DNA of 64,000 nt from contig NZ_OZ243890.1 in NCBI RefSeq assembly GCF_965213555.1, positions 3,906,001-3,970,000 of the forward strand. Direction: 5' to 3'. The translations under genes and the position numbers were made by a program. This stretch comes from Acuticoccus sp965213555. Lineage in GTDB: Bacteria; Pseudomonadota; Alphaproteobacteria; Rhizobiales; Amorphaceae. Numbering within the stretch: position 1 is the first letter of the stretch; each line of letters starts with the position of its first letter. Under the pieces are notes generated by a model. The model was not told the origin of the DNA. It searched no databases and saw only the letters and a program-made list of their open reading frames with translations. This document shows positions 24,219 through 32,450 of the stretch, one piece after another.

Positions 24219-25723
24219 GCAACCTCGCCGACGTCGCCCTCGCCACCACAGAGTTGTTCCGCCCGGCGGTGTTCGGCTTCATGGTGCTTGGCTTCCTGAT
24301 CGGCACGGTGTTCGGCGCGGTGCCGGGGCTGACCGCGGTGCTCGCCATCGCGCTGCTGCTCCCGTTCACCTACAGCCTCGACCCGGTGAGCGCGCTGGTC
24401 ATGTGCTCCTCGATCTTCATGGCCGGGATGTACGCCGGCTCGATCACGGCGACGACGGTGAACATCCCCGGCGCGCCGTCCTCGGTGATGACGGCCATCG
24501 AGGGCCACCGGCTGATGCAGCGCGGCGAGGGCGCAAGCGCGCTCGGCCACGCCGCGCTCGGCTCGATGATCGGCGGCGCGCTCGGCGCGGTGCTCCTCCT
24601 CGTGTCCATGCCGCTGACCGCCGAGCTCGCGCTCCTCATCCGCACGCCCGGCAAGTTCTCGCTCATCCTGTTCGCCATCGTGGTCATCGTCGTGGCCCAG
24701 CGCGGCAACGTCGCCAAGGCAGCGGTCGCGGCGATCCTCGGCATGATGATCGCGACGATCGGGGTCGACGTCATGCAGCCCCTGCCTCGCTTCACCTTCG
24801 GCACCGAGACCCTGGTGGAGGGCATCGACCTGATGCCCCTCATCATCGGCACGTTCGCGATCAGCGAGGTCATGGTCCAGGCGCAGGCCCGCGACGACCC
24901 GGCGGCGGCGGCGAGCGCGACCGACGCCGCCAGGGGCCTCAGGCGCCGCGCGTTCGTCCCCACCCGCGCGGAGCTGCGCGAGATCGGGCCGTTGACCTAT
25001 GTGAAGAGCGCCCTCATCGGCTACGGGGTCGGCGTGCTGCCGGGGGCCGGCGGCTCGATGGCCGCGTTCGTCTCCTACGCGGAGGCGATGCGCCGCTCGC
25101 GCCGGCCAGGCGCCTTCGGCAACGGGAGCCGCGAGGGCATCGCCGCCGCCGAGACGGCGAACAACGCCATGTGCGGCGGCGCGTTCGTCCCCATGCTGAT
25201 GTTCGGCATTCCCGGCGACCCGACGACGGCGGTGGTGCTCGGCGTCCTCGTCATCAACGGCCTCCAGCCCGGTCCGCAGCTCCTCGAAGGTCAAGCGGAG
25301 CTCATCGGGCCGATGATCGGCGCGCTGTTCTTCAGCGCGCTGGTCCTCATCCCCCTCGCGCTCTTTCTCTTTGGCCCGCTCTTCGTGCGGATCGTGTCGA
25401 TCAGCCGTCCGCCGCTCTACACCGCCATCGCGGTGATCGCGCTCGTCGGCGCCTTCGTCGCGACGTTCTCGGTGTTCCAGATGGCGCTCGCCCTCGTCTT
25501 CGGCATCCTCGCCTATGCCCTTCGGCTCGCGGGCTACCCGACCGTAACGCTGCTCCTCGGCTTCATCCTCGGACCCGGGCTCGAGGAGTACCTGCGTCGC
25601 TCGCTGACGCTGAGCAAGGGCGACCCGACGATCTTCCTGACGAGCCCGGATAGCGTGGTCTTCCTCGTCCTCACCGTCGGCTTCGTCGTCATGCTGCGGC
25701 GCGCCCCGAGCGGCGCGGGCTGA
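24215..25723 (+). CDS. Tripartite tricarboxylate transporter large permease (TctA type)
   Basis: A 502-residue membrane protein with about 11-12 helices, the transport core of the TctCBA system. Family motifs include FGAVPGLTAVLAIALLLPFTY (30-50), AGMYAGSITATTVNIPGAPSS (near 71-91, the conserved G-G-S-I-x-A-I-L-x-N-x-P-G-T-like segment), and VLPGAGGSMAAF with ETANNAM in the second half. GTG 24215 lies within the TctB stop. The last eight codons and the stop are folded into a large palindromic hairpin that probably ends transcription. Confidence 0.94.
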   Translation: MSNLADVALATTELFRPAVFGFMVLGFLIGTVFGAVPGLTAVLAIALLLPFTYSLDPVSALVMCSSIFMAGMYAGSITATTVNIPGAPSSVMTAIEGHRLMQRGEGASALGHAALGSMIGGALGAVLLLVSMPLTAELALLIRTPGKFSLILFAIVVIVVAQRGNVAKAAVAAILGMMIATIGVDVMQPLPRFTFGTETLVEGIDLMPLIIGTFAISEVMVQAQARDDPAAAASATDAARGLRRRAFVPTRAELREIGPLTYVKSALIGYGVGVLPGAGGSMAAFVSYAEAMRRSRRPGAFGNGSREGIAAAETANNAMCGGAFVPMLMFGIPGDPTTAVVLGVLVINGLQPGPQLLEGQAELIGPMIGALFFSALVLIPLALFLFGPLFVRIVSISRPPLYTAIAVIALVGAFVATFSVFQMALALVFGILAYALRLAGYPTVTLLLGFILGPGLEEYLRRSLTLSKGDPTIFLTSPDSVVFLVLTVGFVVMLRRAPSGAG

Positions 25724-25743
25724 GCGCCGCTCGGGGCGCGCCG
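25697..25743. terminator. 20-bp perfect inverted repeat, bidirectional terminator between convergent genes
   Basis: CGGCGCGCCCCGAGCGGCGC and its exact complement flank a seven-base loop, GGGCTGA. The loop carries the TctA stop codon, and the 5' arm encodes the last TctA residues. The opposing glutaredoxin-MauE gene ends 11 bases beyond. The symmetry and position fit a two-way terminator, although there is no U-tract. Confidence 0.6.
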
Positions 25744-25753
25744 GCAACGCCGC

Positions 25754-26542
25754 CTACGCGAGGGACTTCGACAGCATCCACACCGCAAGCAGCGCCATGC
25801 CGACGTTCTCCGACAGGCTGATCACGCCGAGCGGGACGTTGGAGTTGCCGCCGACGCAGGCGCACTTCAGGTCGCGCTTGTCGACGTAGACCGCCTTGAT
25901 CACCGAGATCGAGCCCAGCGTGCCGATGACGAGCGCAACCGGCGCCACGAAGGGCGTGAACGGCGCGCCTGCGATCATGCCGATGCCGGCGTACGCCTCG
26001 GCGAACGGGTAGATGTACGCGTAGGGCACCCAGCGCTGGGATAGGAGGTCGTAGCCGAGGAACTGGTTGGCGAACGCGTCGAGGTCGCGCAGCTTCTGGA
26101 TCGCGAGCACGACCATCGAGAACGCCACGAAGAACTCGACCGTGCGCACCGTGAACGGCGTGGCAAACGCCGCCCAGGACATCGCCAGCGCCGCCAGCGC
26201 CGCCGTCGCGAAGACGGCGATGATGGGCGCGTAGGACGTGGCGCTCGGATCGGCCACGTCAAGCCCGAAGTGGCGGCGCAGGTCGTCGTGGCCGCCGATG
26301 CGACGGCCGTCGATGAACGCTTGGGGCGTCGTCTTGACGTCGTGCTCGGCCTTGAAGCGGTCGATGGCCTCGCGGCTCCTCAGCGGATGGTCCTCGACCT
26401 CATAGCCCTGCTGGGCAAGGAGGCTCTTAGACTTCAGCCCGAATGGACAGACGTGCTCGTCCGTCACCATCCTGTAGAGCAGCGCGCGCCTGTCCGTCGA
26501 ATTGGCGCGCGCATGGGCTGGGCTATGCTCGGCGATGGTCAT
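25754..26542 (-). CDS. Glutaredoxin-MauE fusion, redox-associated membrane protein
   Basis: A 262-residue fusion. Residues 18-93 form a glutaredoxin domain with a single active Cys32 (VCPFGLKS), the cis-Pro TTPQAF (71-76) and IGGHDDL (82-88). Residues 104-262 are a MauE/DoxX-like four-helix membrane domain with a cytoplasmic or lumenal CAC pair (Cys227, Cys229, in KCACVGGNS). Electrons could pass between the two parts, as proposed for MauE-type disulfide systems. ATG 26542 follows AGGGACC; the open frame extends 16 residues further. It is divergent from a CsoR-type repressor with a palindrome between, implying control by metal or reactive sulfur. Confidence 0.86.
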   Translation of the reverse strand: MTIAEHSPAHARANSTDRRALLYRMVTDEHVCPFGLKSKSLLAQQGYEVEDHPLRSREAIDRFKAEHDVKTTPQAFIDGRRIGGHDDLRRHFGLDVADPSATSYAPIIAVFATAALAALAMSWAAFATPFTVRTVEFFVAFSMVVLAIQKLRDLDAFANQFLGYDLLSQRWVPYAYIYPFAEAYAGIGMIAGAPFTPFVAPVALVIGTLGSISVIKAVYVDKRDLKCACVGGNSNVPLGVISLSENVGMALLAVWMLSKSLA

Positions 26543-26654
26543 GATGGTCCCTTTTTGGATCAAGCCGCGGACGCCCGGAGCGTCCGCCACTCGGATCGGC
26601 GAGCTTACGCGGCGAGGCGAAAGACCTGGTGCTGCAGCGACGCCATGGCCTATA

Positions 26655-26669
26655 TACCCCTCTTGGGTA
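26655..26669. promoter_or_regulatory. Candidate CsoR-type operator
   Basis: TACCC-CTCTT-GGGTA is a perfect palindrome with a five-base centre, in the gap between the divergent fusion gene and the CsoR-family gene. CsoR/FrmR/CstR repressors recognise short C-tract/G-tract inverted repeats flanked by TA, which this resembles. Location 54 bases before the repressor start fits autoregulation. Confidence 0.6.
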
Positions 26670-26722
26670 CGCCTTCAACGGCACGAGCTCGTGGACGGTT
26701 CCACGGGACGCAGGAGCCAGCC

Positions 26723-27001
26723 ATGCATGGGAAGAAGAACAAGGCGGCGGTACTCAACCGGCTTGCCCGCCTGGAGGGCCAGGTGCGCGGCGTTGCCCGC
26801 ATGGTCGAGGAGGAGCGCTACTGCGTCGACGTCCTGACGCAGACCGCGGCGATCCGCTCTGCGCTGCGGGCGGTGGAGAAGCTCGTCATCGAGGACCACG
26901 CGCGCACCTGCGTGGAGGACGCCGTGGCCTCGGGCGATCCGCAGGCGCAGCGGGCCAAGTTCCTCGAGCTCATCGACCTTCTCGACAAGGCTCGTGCTTG
27001 A
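26723..27001 (+). CDS. CsoR/RcnR-family repressor (metal- or sulfur-sensing)
   Basis: A 92-residue all-helical repressor. The family triad is present as Cys34 (YCVDVL), His59 and Cys63 (EDHARTC), giving the C-H-C pattern of CsoR; CstR persulfide sensors keep the two Cys as well. The first helix, NRLARLEGQVRGVARM, is the DNA-binding signature (RLxRxxGQVxGV). ATG 26723 follows CAGGAGCC. Copper sensing is the default reading, but the neighbouring glutaredoxin-MauE fusion makes thiol or sulfur sensing equally possible. Confidence 0.9.
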   Translation: MHGKKNKAAVLNRLARLEGQVRGVARMVEEERYCVDVLTQTAAIRSALRAVEKLVIEDHARTCVEDAVASGDPQAQRAKFLELIDLLDKARA

Positions 27002-27013
27002 CGGACGCGAGGG

Positions 27014-28387
27014 TCAGCCGGCCGCCGTCGTCCGCGCGAGGGCGAGCGCCCGGTCCAGGCGGCGTGCCACGCCTTCCGGACCGATCAGCGGCAGCAGCGG
27101 GCCCATCTCCGGTCCCGCGCGTCGTCCGGTGAGTGCAACGCGCAGCGGCATGAACAGCGCGCGTCCCTTGCATCCGCTCCGCGCCTTCACGGCATCGGTC
27201 CATGCCTTGAAGGTGCCCTCGTCCCATGGCGCCGGGGGCAGCTCGGCACGCGCGGCCTCAAGCAGTCCTGCGTCCTCGCCATCCTCCCAGGCATCGTGGG
27301 ACGGACCCTCCCGGACGATCTGCGCCCAGTCCGCCACGTCGTCGCGCCGCTCGAGGTTGCCGCGGACGGCGTTCCACAGGCTTGCGTCGGCGATCCCATG
27401 GGCGTCGAGCAGCCAGGCCGCGACCGACTCGTAGGGCAGCTCGTGCACGATGGGTGCGTTGAGCCGCGCGAGGTCCGCGGGATCGAACGTCGCCGGCCCC
27501 CTCGAGATCGCCGCGAGGTCGGCCATCTCTACGAGGAGGTCCATCGAGGAGACGGGCTCGATCGCGTGGGACGTCCCGACGAGGACGGCGAGCGAGGCGA
27601 CCGCCATCGGCTCGATCCCGTCCGCGCGCAGCTGGGCGAGGGACATGGGGTTGTCCCGCTTGGAGAGCGGCTCGCCGTCCGCCCGGACGAGGAGGTTGTG
27701 GTGGGCGAAGGCCGGTGTGGCGGCGCCGAGCGCCTCGAACAGGGCGAGCTGGACGCCGGTGTTCGTCACGTGGTCCTCACCGCGGATGACCAGCGTCATG
27801 CCGAGCTCGGCATCGTCGACGACCGATGGCAGCGTGTAGAGGTAGCTCCCATCCTCGCGCACGAGCACGGGGTCCGACACGCTGTCGAGGTTGACGGTCT
27901 GCGGTCCCCGGCACGCGTCGTCCCAGTGCCGTGCTTCGCCCGGAAGCTTGAACCGCCAGTGCGGCCGACGGCCTTCCGCCTCGGCCGCCACGCGGTCGGC
28001 AGCGGTCATCGCGAGCGCGGCGCGGTCGTAGATCGGCGGCAACCCGCGCGCACGCTGCAGCGCACGCTTGCGGTCGAGCTCGTCGGCGGTCTCGTAGCAG
28101 GGATAGAGCAGGCCGTCCGCGCGCAGCCGCTCCGCCGCCGCATCGTAGAGCGGCAGGCGCTCGGACTGTCGCACCACGCGGTCGGGGCGCATCCCGAGCC
28201 AGGCGAGGTCGTCGGCGATCGCCGCCACGTGGCGCTCCTCGGACCGCTCGGCGTCGGTGTCGTCGTAGCGCAGGACGAAGGTCCCGCCCGACCGCACGGC
28301 CGCGGCGAAGTTGTAGAGCGCGGTGCGGGCGTTGCCGATGTGGATCGCGCCGGTCGGGGACGGCGCGAAGCGGACCACCTCAGCCAT
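27014..28387 (-). CDS. gltX: Glutamyl-tRNA synthetase
   Basis: Attaches glutamate to tRNA(Glu). The 457-residue class I enzyme has the HIGH motif as HIGN in FAPSPTGAIHIGNARTA (residues 7-22), and the KMSKS loop as LSKRDN. RGEDHVTNT lies between them, and the anticodon-binding helical domain fills the C-terminal third. ATG 28387 is preferred over 28423 because conserved residues begin at once. Its first eight bases overlap the end of nadE. Many alphaproteobacteria carry two gltX genes; which paralogue this is cannot be decided here. Confidence 0.92.
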   Translation of the reverse strand: MAEVVRFAPSPTGAIHIGNARTALYNFAAAVRSGGTFVLRYDDTDAERSEERHVAAIADDLAWLGMRPDRVVRQSERLPLYDAAAERLRADGLLYPCYETADELDRKRALQRARGLPPIYDRAALAMTAADRVAAEAEGRRPHWRFKLPGEARHWDDACRGPQTVNLDSVSDPVLVREDGSYLYTLPSVVDDAELGMTLVIRGEDHVTNTGVQLALFEALGAATPAFAHHNLLVRADGEPLSKRDNPMSLAQLRADGIEPMAVASLAVLVGTSHAIEPVSSMDLLVEMADLAAISRGPATFDPADLARLNAPIVHELPYESVAAWLLDAHGIADASLWNAVRGNLERRDDVADWAQIVREGPSHDAWEDGEDAGLLEAARAELPPAPWDEGTFKAWTDAVKARSGCKGRALFMPLRVALTGRRAGPEMGPLLPLIGPEGVARRLDRALALARTTAAG

Positions 28388-30032
28388 CGCGGAAGCGGTT
28401 GGTGATGGGGTAGCGCCGGTCACGCCCGAAGTTCTTCGGCGACAACTTGACCCCCGGCGCCGCCTGTCGACGCTTGTACTCGGCGATGTTGAGCAGGTGC
28501 TCGACGCGCCGCACGGTGTCGAAGTCGTGCCCCTCGGCCGCCACGTCGGCGACGCTCGCCTCGTCCTCGATGAGCCGGCGCAGGATTGCGTCGAGCGTCG
28601 CGTAGGGCGGCAGCGAGTCCTCGTCGCGCTGGTCCTCGCGCAGCTCCGCGGTGGGCGGCTTGTCGATGATGCGTTCGGGGATGACGACGCCGTCCGGCCC
28701 GCGGCCTCCGCGCGGGCGGTGCGTGTTGCGCCACCGGCAGAGCCGGAACACCTCCGTCTTGTAGAGGTCCTTGATGGGGTTGTAGCCGCCGTTCATGTCG
28801 CCGTAGAGCGTGGCGTAGCCAACCGACACCTCGCTCTTGTTGCCGGTGGTGATCACCATGCCACCGAGCTTGTTGGAGACCGCCATGAGCGTCGTCCCGC
28901 GCACGCGGCTCTGGATGTTCTCCTCCGTCACGTCCGGTGGAAGGCCGTCGAACACCGGCTTCAGGAGGTCGTTGAAGCCATCCACCGCCGGCGCGATGGA
29001 CACGATGTCGTAGCGCACGCCGAGCCGCTCGGCGACGTCGGCGGCATCCGACAGGCTCTCGTTGGAGGTGTAGCGGTAGGGCAGCATCACGCAGTGCACG
29101 CGCTCGGGTCCGAGGGCGTCCACGGCGAGCGCCGCGCAGATCGCCGAATCGATGCCGCCGGAGAGGCCGATGACGACGCTCGGGAAGCGGTTCTTGTCGA
29201 CGTAGTCGCGCAGGCCCAGCATGGCGGCGGTCCATTCCGCCTCGTCGAGCTCGGGCAGCGCGGCACGCTCGCCGGGCTCCGGCGCCCATCCGTCCCCGTT
29301 CCGACGGAACGTCACCGTCGCAGCGGTTTGCTGGAAGGCAGGCAGCTGCACCGCGAGCGTGCGGTCGGGTGCGAGCACGAACGAGGCGCCGTCGAACACA
29401 AGCTCGTCCTGCCCGCCCACCTGGTTGACGTAGGCGAGCGGCAGGCCGCTCTCCACGACGCGCGCGAGCGCCACCTGCATGCGCCGCTCCTGCTTGGCGC
29501 GCGTGTAGGGCGAGCCGTTCGGCACGACGAGGATCTCCGCCCCCGTCTCGACGAGGCACTCCACGACGTCGCCGTCACCCCAGATGTCCTCGCAGATGGG
29601 GAAGCCGACGCGCACGCCAGAGACGTTCACGGGACCGGGCATGTCCCCGGGCACGAAGACGCGCTTCTCGTCGAACTCGCCGTAGTTCGGCAGGTCGATC
29701 TTGTGACGGACGGCGGAGACGCGCCCGTCCGTGAGCACAGCGTAGGCGTTGGTAAGGCGCCCGTCCTCGAGCCAGGGCGTGCCGATGGCGACGGACGGGG
29801 CGCCGTCGCAGCGCCTCGCGAGCGCCTCCACCTCGGCCATGCAGGCCTCGGTGAACGCGTGCTTGAGGACGAGGTCCTCCGGCGGATAACCTGAGACGAA
29901 CAGCTCGGGGAAGGCGACAAGCTCCACCGGGCCACATTCGCGAACGGCAGCCTCGGCGAGGGCTCCGTTGCCGGCGATGTCGCCCATGGTGGGGTTGAGC
30001 TGCTGCAGCGAGATCGTGAAGCGGTCGCGCAT
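28380..30032 (-). CDS. nadE: Glutamine-dependent NAD+ synthetase
   Basis: Makes NAD+ from nicotinate adenine dinucleotide using ATP and glutamine. The 550-residue protein has an N-terminal nitrilase-type amidotransferase domain with the Glu-Lys-Cys triad: FPELFVSGYP, KIDLPNYGEFDEKR and FPICEDIWGD. The C-terminal ATP-pyrophosphatase domain starts at VIGLSGGIDSAI, followed by LPYRYTS, TTGNKSE and the conserved YGDMNGGYNPIKDLYKT. The ATG at 30032 is preferred; another lies nine bases upstream at 30041. The 3' end overlaps gltX by eight bases, so both housekeeping genes share a transcript. Confidence 0.95.
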   Translation of the reverse strand: MRDRFTISLQQLNPTMGDIAGNGALAEAAVRECGPVELVAFPELFVSGYPPEDLVLKHAFTEACMAEVEALARRCDGAPSVAIGTPWLEDGRLTNAYAVLTDGRVSAVRHKIDLPNYGEFDEKRVFVPGDMPGPVNVSGVRVGFPICEDIWGDGDVVECLVETGAEILVVPNGSPYTRAKQERRMQVALARVVESGLPLAYVNQVGGQDELVFDGASFVLAPDRTLAVQLPAFQQTAATVTFRRNGDGWAPEPGERAALPELDEAEWTAAMLGLRDYVDKNRFPSVVIGLSGGIDSAICAALAVDALGPERVHCVMLPYRYTSNESLSDAADVAERLGVRYDIVSIAPAVDGFNDLLKPVFDGLPPDVTEENIQSRVRGTTLMAVSNKLGGMVITTGNKSEVSVGYATLYGDMNGGYNPIKDLYKTEVFRLCRWRNTHRPRGGRGPDGVVIPERIIDKPPTAELREDQRDEDSLPPYATLDAILRRLIEDEASVADVAAEGHDFDTVRRVEHLLNIAEYKRRQAAPGVKLSPKNFGRDRRYPITNRFRDG

Positions 30033-30113
30033 GGGCTCCATCCGGCGGCCTGGTCCTCGGCCGGGGCGACCGTGTCGCGCGCTGCCCGGCCCGTCAATGC
30101 CGCGCGGCGCCGC

Positions 30114-30995
30114 TCAGCCCCGCACCGCGCGCACGAAGCGGGCGAGCGCCGCGGCGATCTCGCCCGGGGAGTCCTCCTGCAGGAAGTGCCGCCCCGGCAC
30201 GGTCACCTCGGTCTGGTTGCGCCAGCGGCGGCAGAACTCGCGCTGCTCGCCGGTGAGGATCGACCCCGGCTCGGCGTTGATGAACAGCTTGGGGACGTCG
30301 CTCTGCGCCAAAAACTCTCCGTAGCCGGCAACGAGGCTCACCATCTCCATCGGCTCGCCGCCGATCGGGATCTGCCGCGGCCAGTCGAGGGTCGGCCGCC
30401 GCCCCTCGCCGGGCTCGGCGAACGGCGCCCGGTAGTGCGCCATCGCCGCGTCCGAGACGCCGTTCAACGTGGCCGCGGGCAGGATGCGCTCCACGAACAC
30501 GTTCTTCTGCAGCACGAGCTGATCGCCGGCGTCCGAGCGCATGGCCTGGAAGATGCCACGGGCGTCCTCGGGCCACCCGTCCCAAGACGCGATGGGACGG
30601 ACGATCCCCTCCATGTAGGCGATGCCGGCCACGCGCTCGGGGCGCTGACGCGCCCACTCGAAGCCGAGCGCGGTGCCCCAGTCGTGCAGCACCAGGATGG
30701 CATCGCCGGTGACGTCGAGCGCTTGCCACGCGGCGTAGAGGTGGCGCTGATGCTCGGCGAACGAGTACCGCATCGGCCCCGCGTCCGGCAGCTTGTCCGA
30801 CCCGCCCATGCCGACGAGGTCGACGGCGATGCACCGCCCGAGCGAGGCAAGCTCCGGCATGATGTTGCGCCACAGGTAGGACGATGTCGGGTTGCCGTGC
30901 TGGAAGACGATGGGCGCGCCCTCCCCCACCTCGACGTAGGCCATGCGCCGCCCGAGCACCTCGACGTGCTTGAGGGGAAGCGGCTCGTCGCTCAT
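30114..30995 (-). CDS. Haloalkane dehalogenase (HLD-II / LinB-DhaA type)
   Basis: A 293-residue alpha/beta-hydrolase expected to cleave carbon-halogen bonds hydrolytically. The full HLD-II catalytic pentad is visible: halide-binding Asn35 (QHGNPTSSYLWRN) and Trp106, nucleophile Asp105 (LHDWGTALGF), acid Glu129 (YMEGIVRP) and His270 (PGRHFLQED). Length and spacing match LinB and DhaA closely. There are no other degradation genes beside it, so its natural substrate is unknown. Marine and soil bacteria commonly carry such enzymes alone. An ATG at 30995 sits eight bases from the DAHP synthase stop. Confidence 0.93.
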   Translation of the reverse strand: MSDEPLPLKHVEVLGRRMAYVEVGEGAPIVFQHGNPTSSYLWRNIMPELASLGRCIAVDLVGMGGSDKLPDAGPMRYSFAEHQRHLYAAWQALDVTGDAILVLHDWGTALGFEWARQRPERVAGIAYMEGIVRPIASWDGWPEDARGIFQAMRSDAGDQLVLQKNVFVERILPAATLNGVSDAAMAHYRAPFAEPGEGRRPTLDWPRQIPIGGEPMEMVSLVAGYGEFLAQSDVPKLFINAEPGSILTGEQREFCRRWRNQTEVTVPGRHFLQEDSPGEIAAALARFVRAVRG

Positions 30996-31002
30996 GGCGC
31001 GG

Positions 31003-32403
31003 TCACGCCGCCTCGCGCGCGCTGCGGCCCTGCTTCTCCGCCTGCAGGTTCTCAGCGATCAGGAAGGCGAGCTCGATGGCCTGCTCGGCGTTGAGCCGCG
31101 GGTCGCAGTGGGTGTGGTAGCGGTGCGACAGCGAGTCCTCGGTGACCGCGCGGGCGCCCCCGGTGCACTCGGTGACGTTGGTCCCGGTCATCTCGACGTG
31201 GATGCCGCCGGCGTGGGTCCCCTCCCCGCGGTGGATCGCGAAGAAGGACTGCACCTCCTTGAGGATCCTGTCGAAGGGTCGCGTCTTGTAGCCACCGGCC
31301 GCCACCGTGTTGCCGTGCATCGGATCGCACGACCACACCACGCGCCGCCCCTCGCGCTGCACCGCGCGGATGAGGCCGGGCAGGTGCTTCTCCACCTTGT
31401 CCACGCCGAAGCGGCAGATGAGGGTGAGACGGCCGGCCTCGTTCCTCGGGTTTAGGATGTCGATGAGCTCGATCAGCCCTTCCGCGGTGAGCGAGGGACC
31501 GCACTTGAGGCCGATCGGGTTGTTGACGCCGCGGCAGTACTCGATGTGGGCGTGATCCGGCTGTCGCGTGCGGTCGCCGATCCAGATCATGTGCCCCGTG
31601 GTCGAGTAGTACTCCCCGGTGAGCGAGTCGACGCGGGTGAACGCCTCCTCGTAGCCGAGCAGCAGCGCCTCGTGGGAGGTGTAGAGGTCGGTGGAGCGCA
31701 GCTGCGGCGTCGTCGACGGGTCGATGCCGCAGGCGCGCATGAAGGCCAGCGTCTCGGAGATGCGGTCGGCCAGGGCGCGGTAGCGGTGGCCCTGCGGCGA
31801 GTCCGCGACGAACCCGAGCATCCAGGTGTGCACGTTGTCGAGGTTGGCGTAGCCACCTTGGGCGAACGCCCGCAGCAGGTTCAGCGTCGCGGCGGATTGG
31901 CGGTACGCCATCTCCATGCGCTGCGGGTCGGGCGCGCGTCCCGCCTCGGTGAAGGCGATGTCGTTGACGATGTCGCCGCGATAGGACGGCAGCTCCAGGC
32001 CGCCCTGCGTCTCCATCGGCGAGGAGCGCGGCTTGGCGAACTGCCCCGCGATGCGGCCGACCTTGGTGACGGAGGACGCCGAGGCGTAGGTAAGGACCAC
32101 CGCCATCTGCAGGAACACGCGGAAGAAGTCGCGGATGGCGTCCGGATGGTGCTCGGCGAAGGCCTCGGCGCAGTCGCCGCCCTGGAGGACGAAGCCGCGG
32201 CCCTCGGAGACCCTGCCGAGCTCGGCCTTCAGCGCCCGCGCCTCACCGGCGAACACCAGCGGCGGGTACGACGACAGCCGCGCCTCCATGGCTGCGAGCG
32301 CCTCACCGTCGGCGTAGTGCGGCATCTGCAACGCGGGCTTGTCCCTCCAGCTCGAGGGCTTCCAGCCCGGCGCGGCGGACTTCGGCGGCGTTGTGGTGAC
32401 CAT
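31003..32403 (-). CDS. 3-deoxy-7-phosphoheptulonate synthase, class II
   Basis: Condenses phosphoenolpyruvate and erythrose 4-phosphate, the first step of the shikimate pathway. The 466-residue length is typical of class II enzymes. Motifs are LQGGDCAEAF (phosphate loop with metal Cys), KVGRIAGQFAKPRS, EALLLGYEEAFTR, TGHMIWIGDRTRQ, GLKCGPS, VVWSCDPMHGNT and GIHVEMTG. Metal ligands Cys, His, Glu and Asp are all present. ATG 32403 is chosen because an upstream frame to 32457 is non-conserved. Allosteric elements of the mycobacterial type are not evident. Confidence 0.95.
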   Translation of the reverse strand: MVTTTPPKSAAPGWKPSSWRDKPALQMPHYADGEALAAMEARLSSYPPLVFAGEARALKAELGRVSEGRGFVLQGGDCAEAFAEHHPDAIRDFFRVFLQMAVVLTYASASSVTKVGRIAGQFAKPRSSPMETQGGLELPSYRGDIVNDIAFTEAGRAPDPQRMEMAYRQSAATLNLLRAFAQGGYANLDNVHTWMLGFVADSPQGHRYRALADRISETLAFMRACGIDPSTTPQLRSTDLYTSHEALLLGYEEAFTRVDSLTGEYYSTTGHMIWIGDRTRQPDHAHIEYCRGVNNPIGLKCGPSLTAEGLIELIDILNPRNEAGRLTLICRFGVDKVEKHLPGLIRAVQREGRRVVWSCDPMHGNTVAAGGYKTRPFDRILKEVQSFFAIHRGEGTHAGGIHVEMTGTNVTECTGGARAVTEDSLSHRYHTHCDPRLNAEQAIELAFLIAENLQAEKQGRSAREAA

Positions 32404-32450
32404 GACGCGTTCCCCCGCAGCTGCGGCCCTGACCTCTGCAGGGCCGGGTC

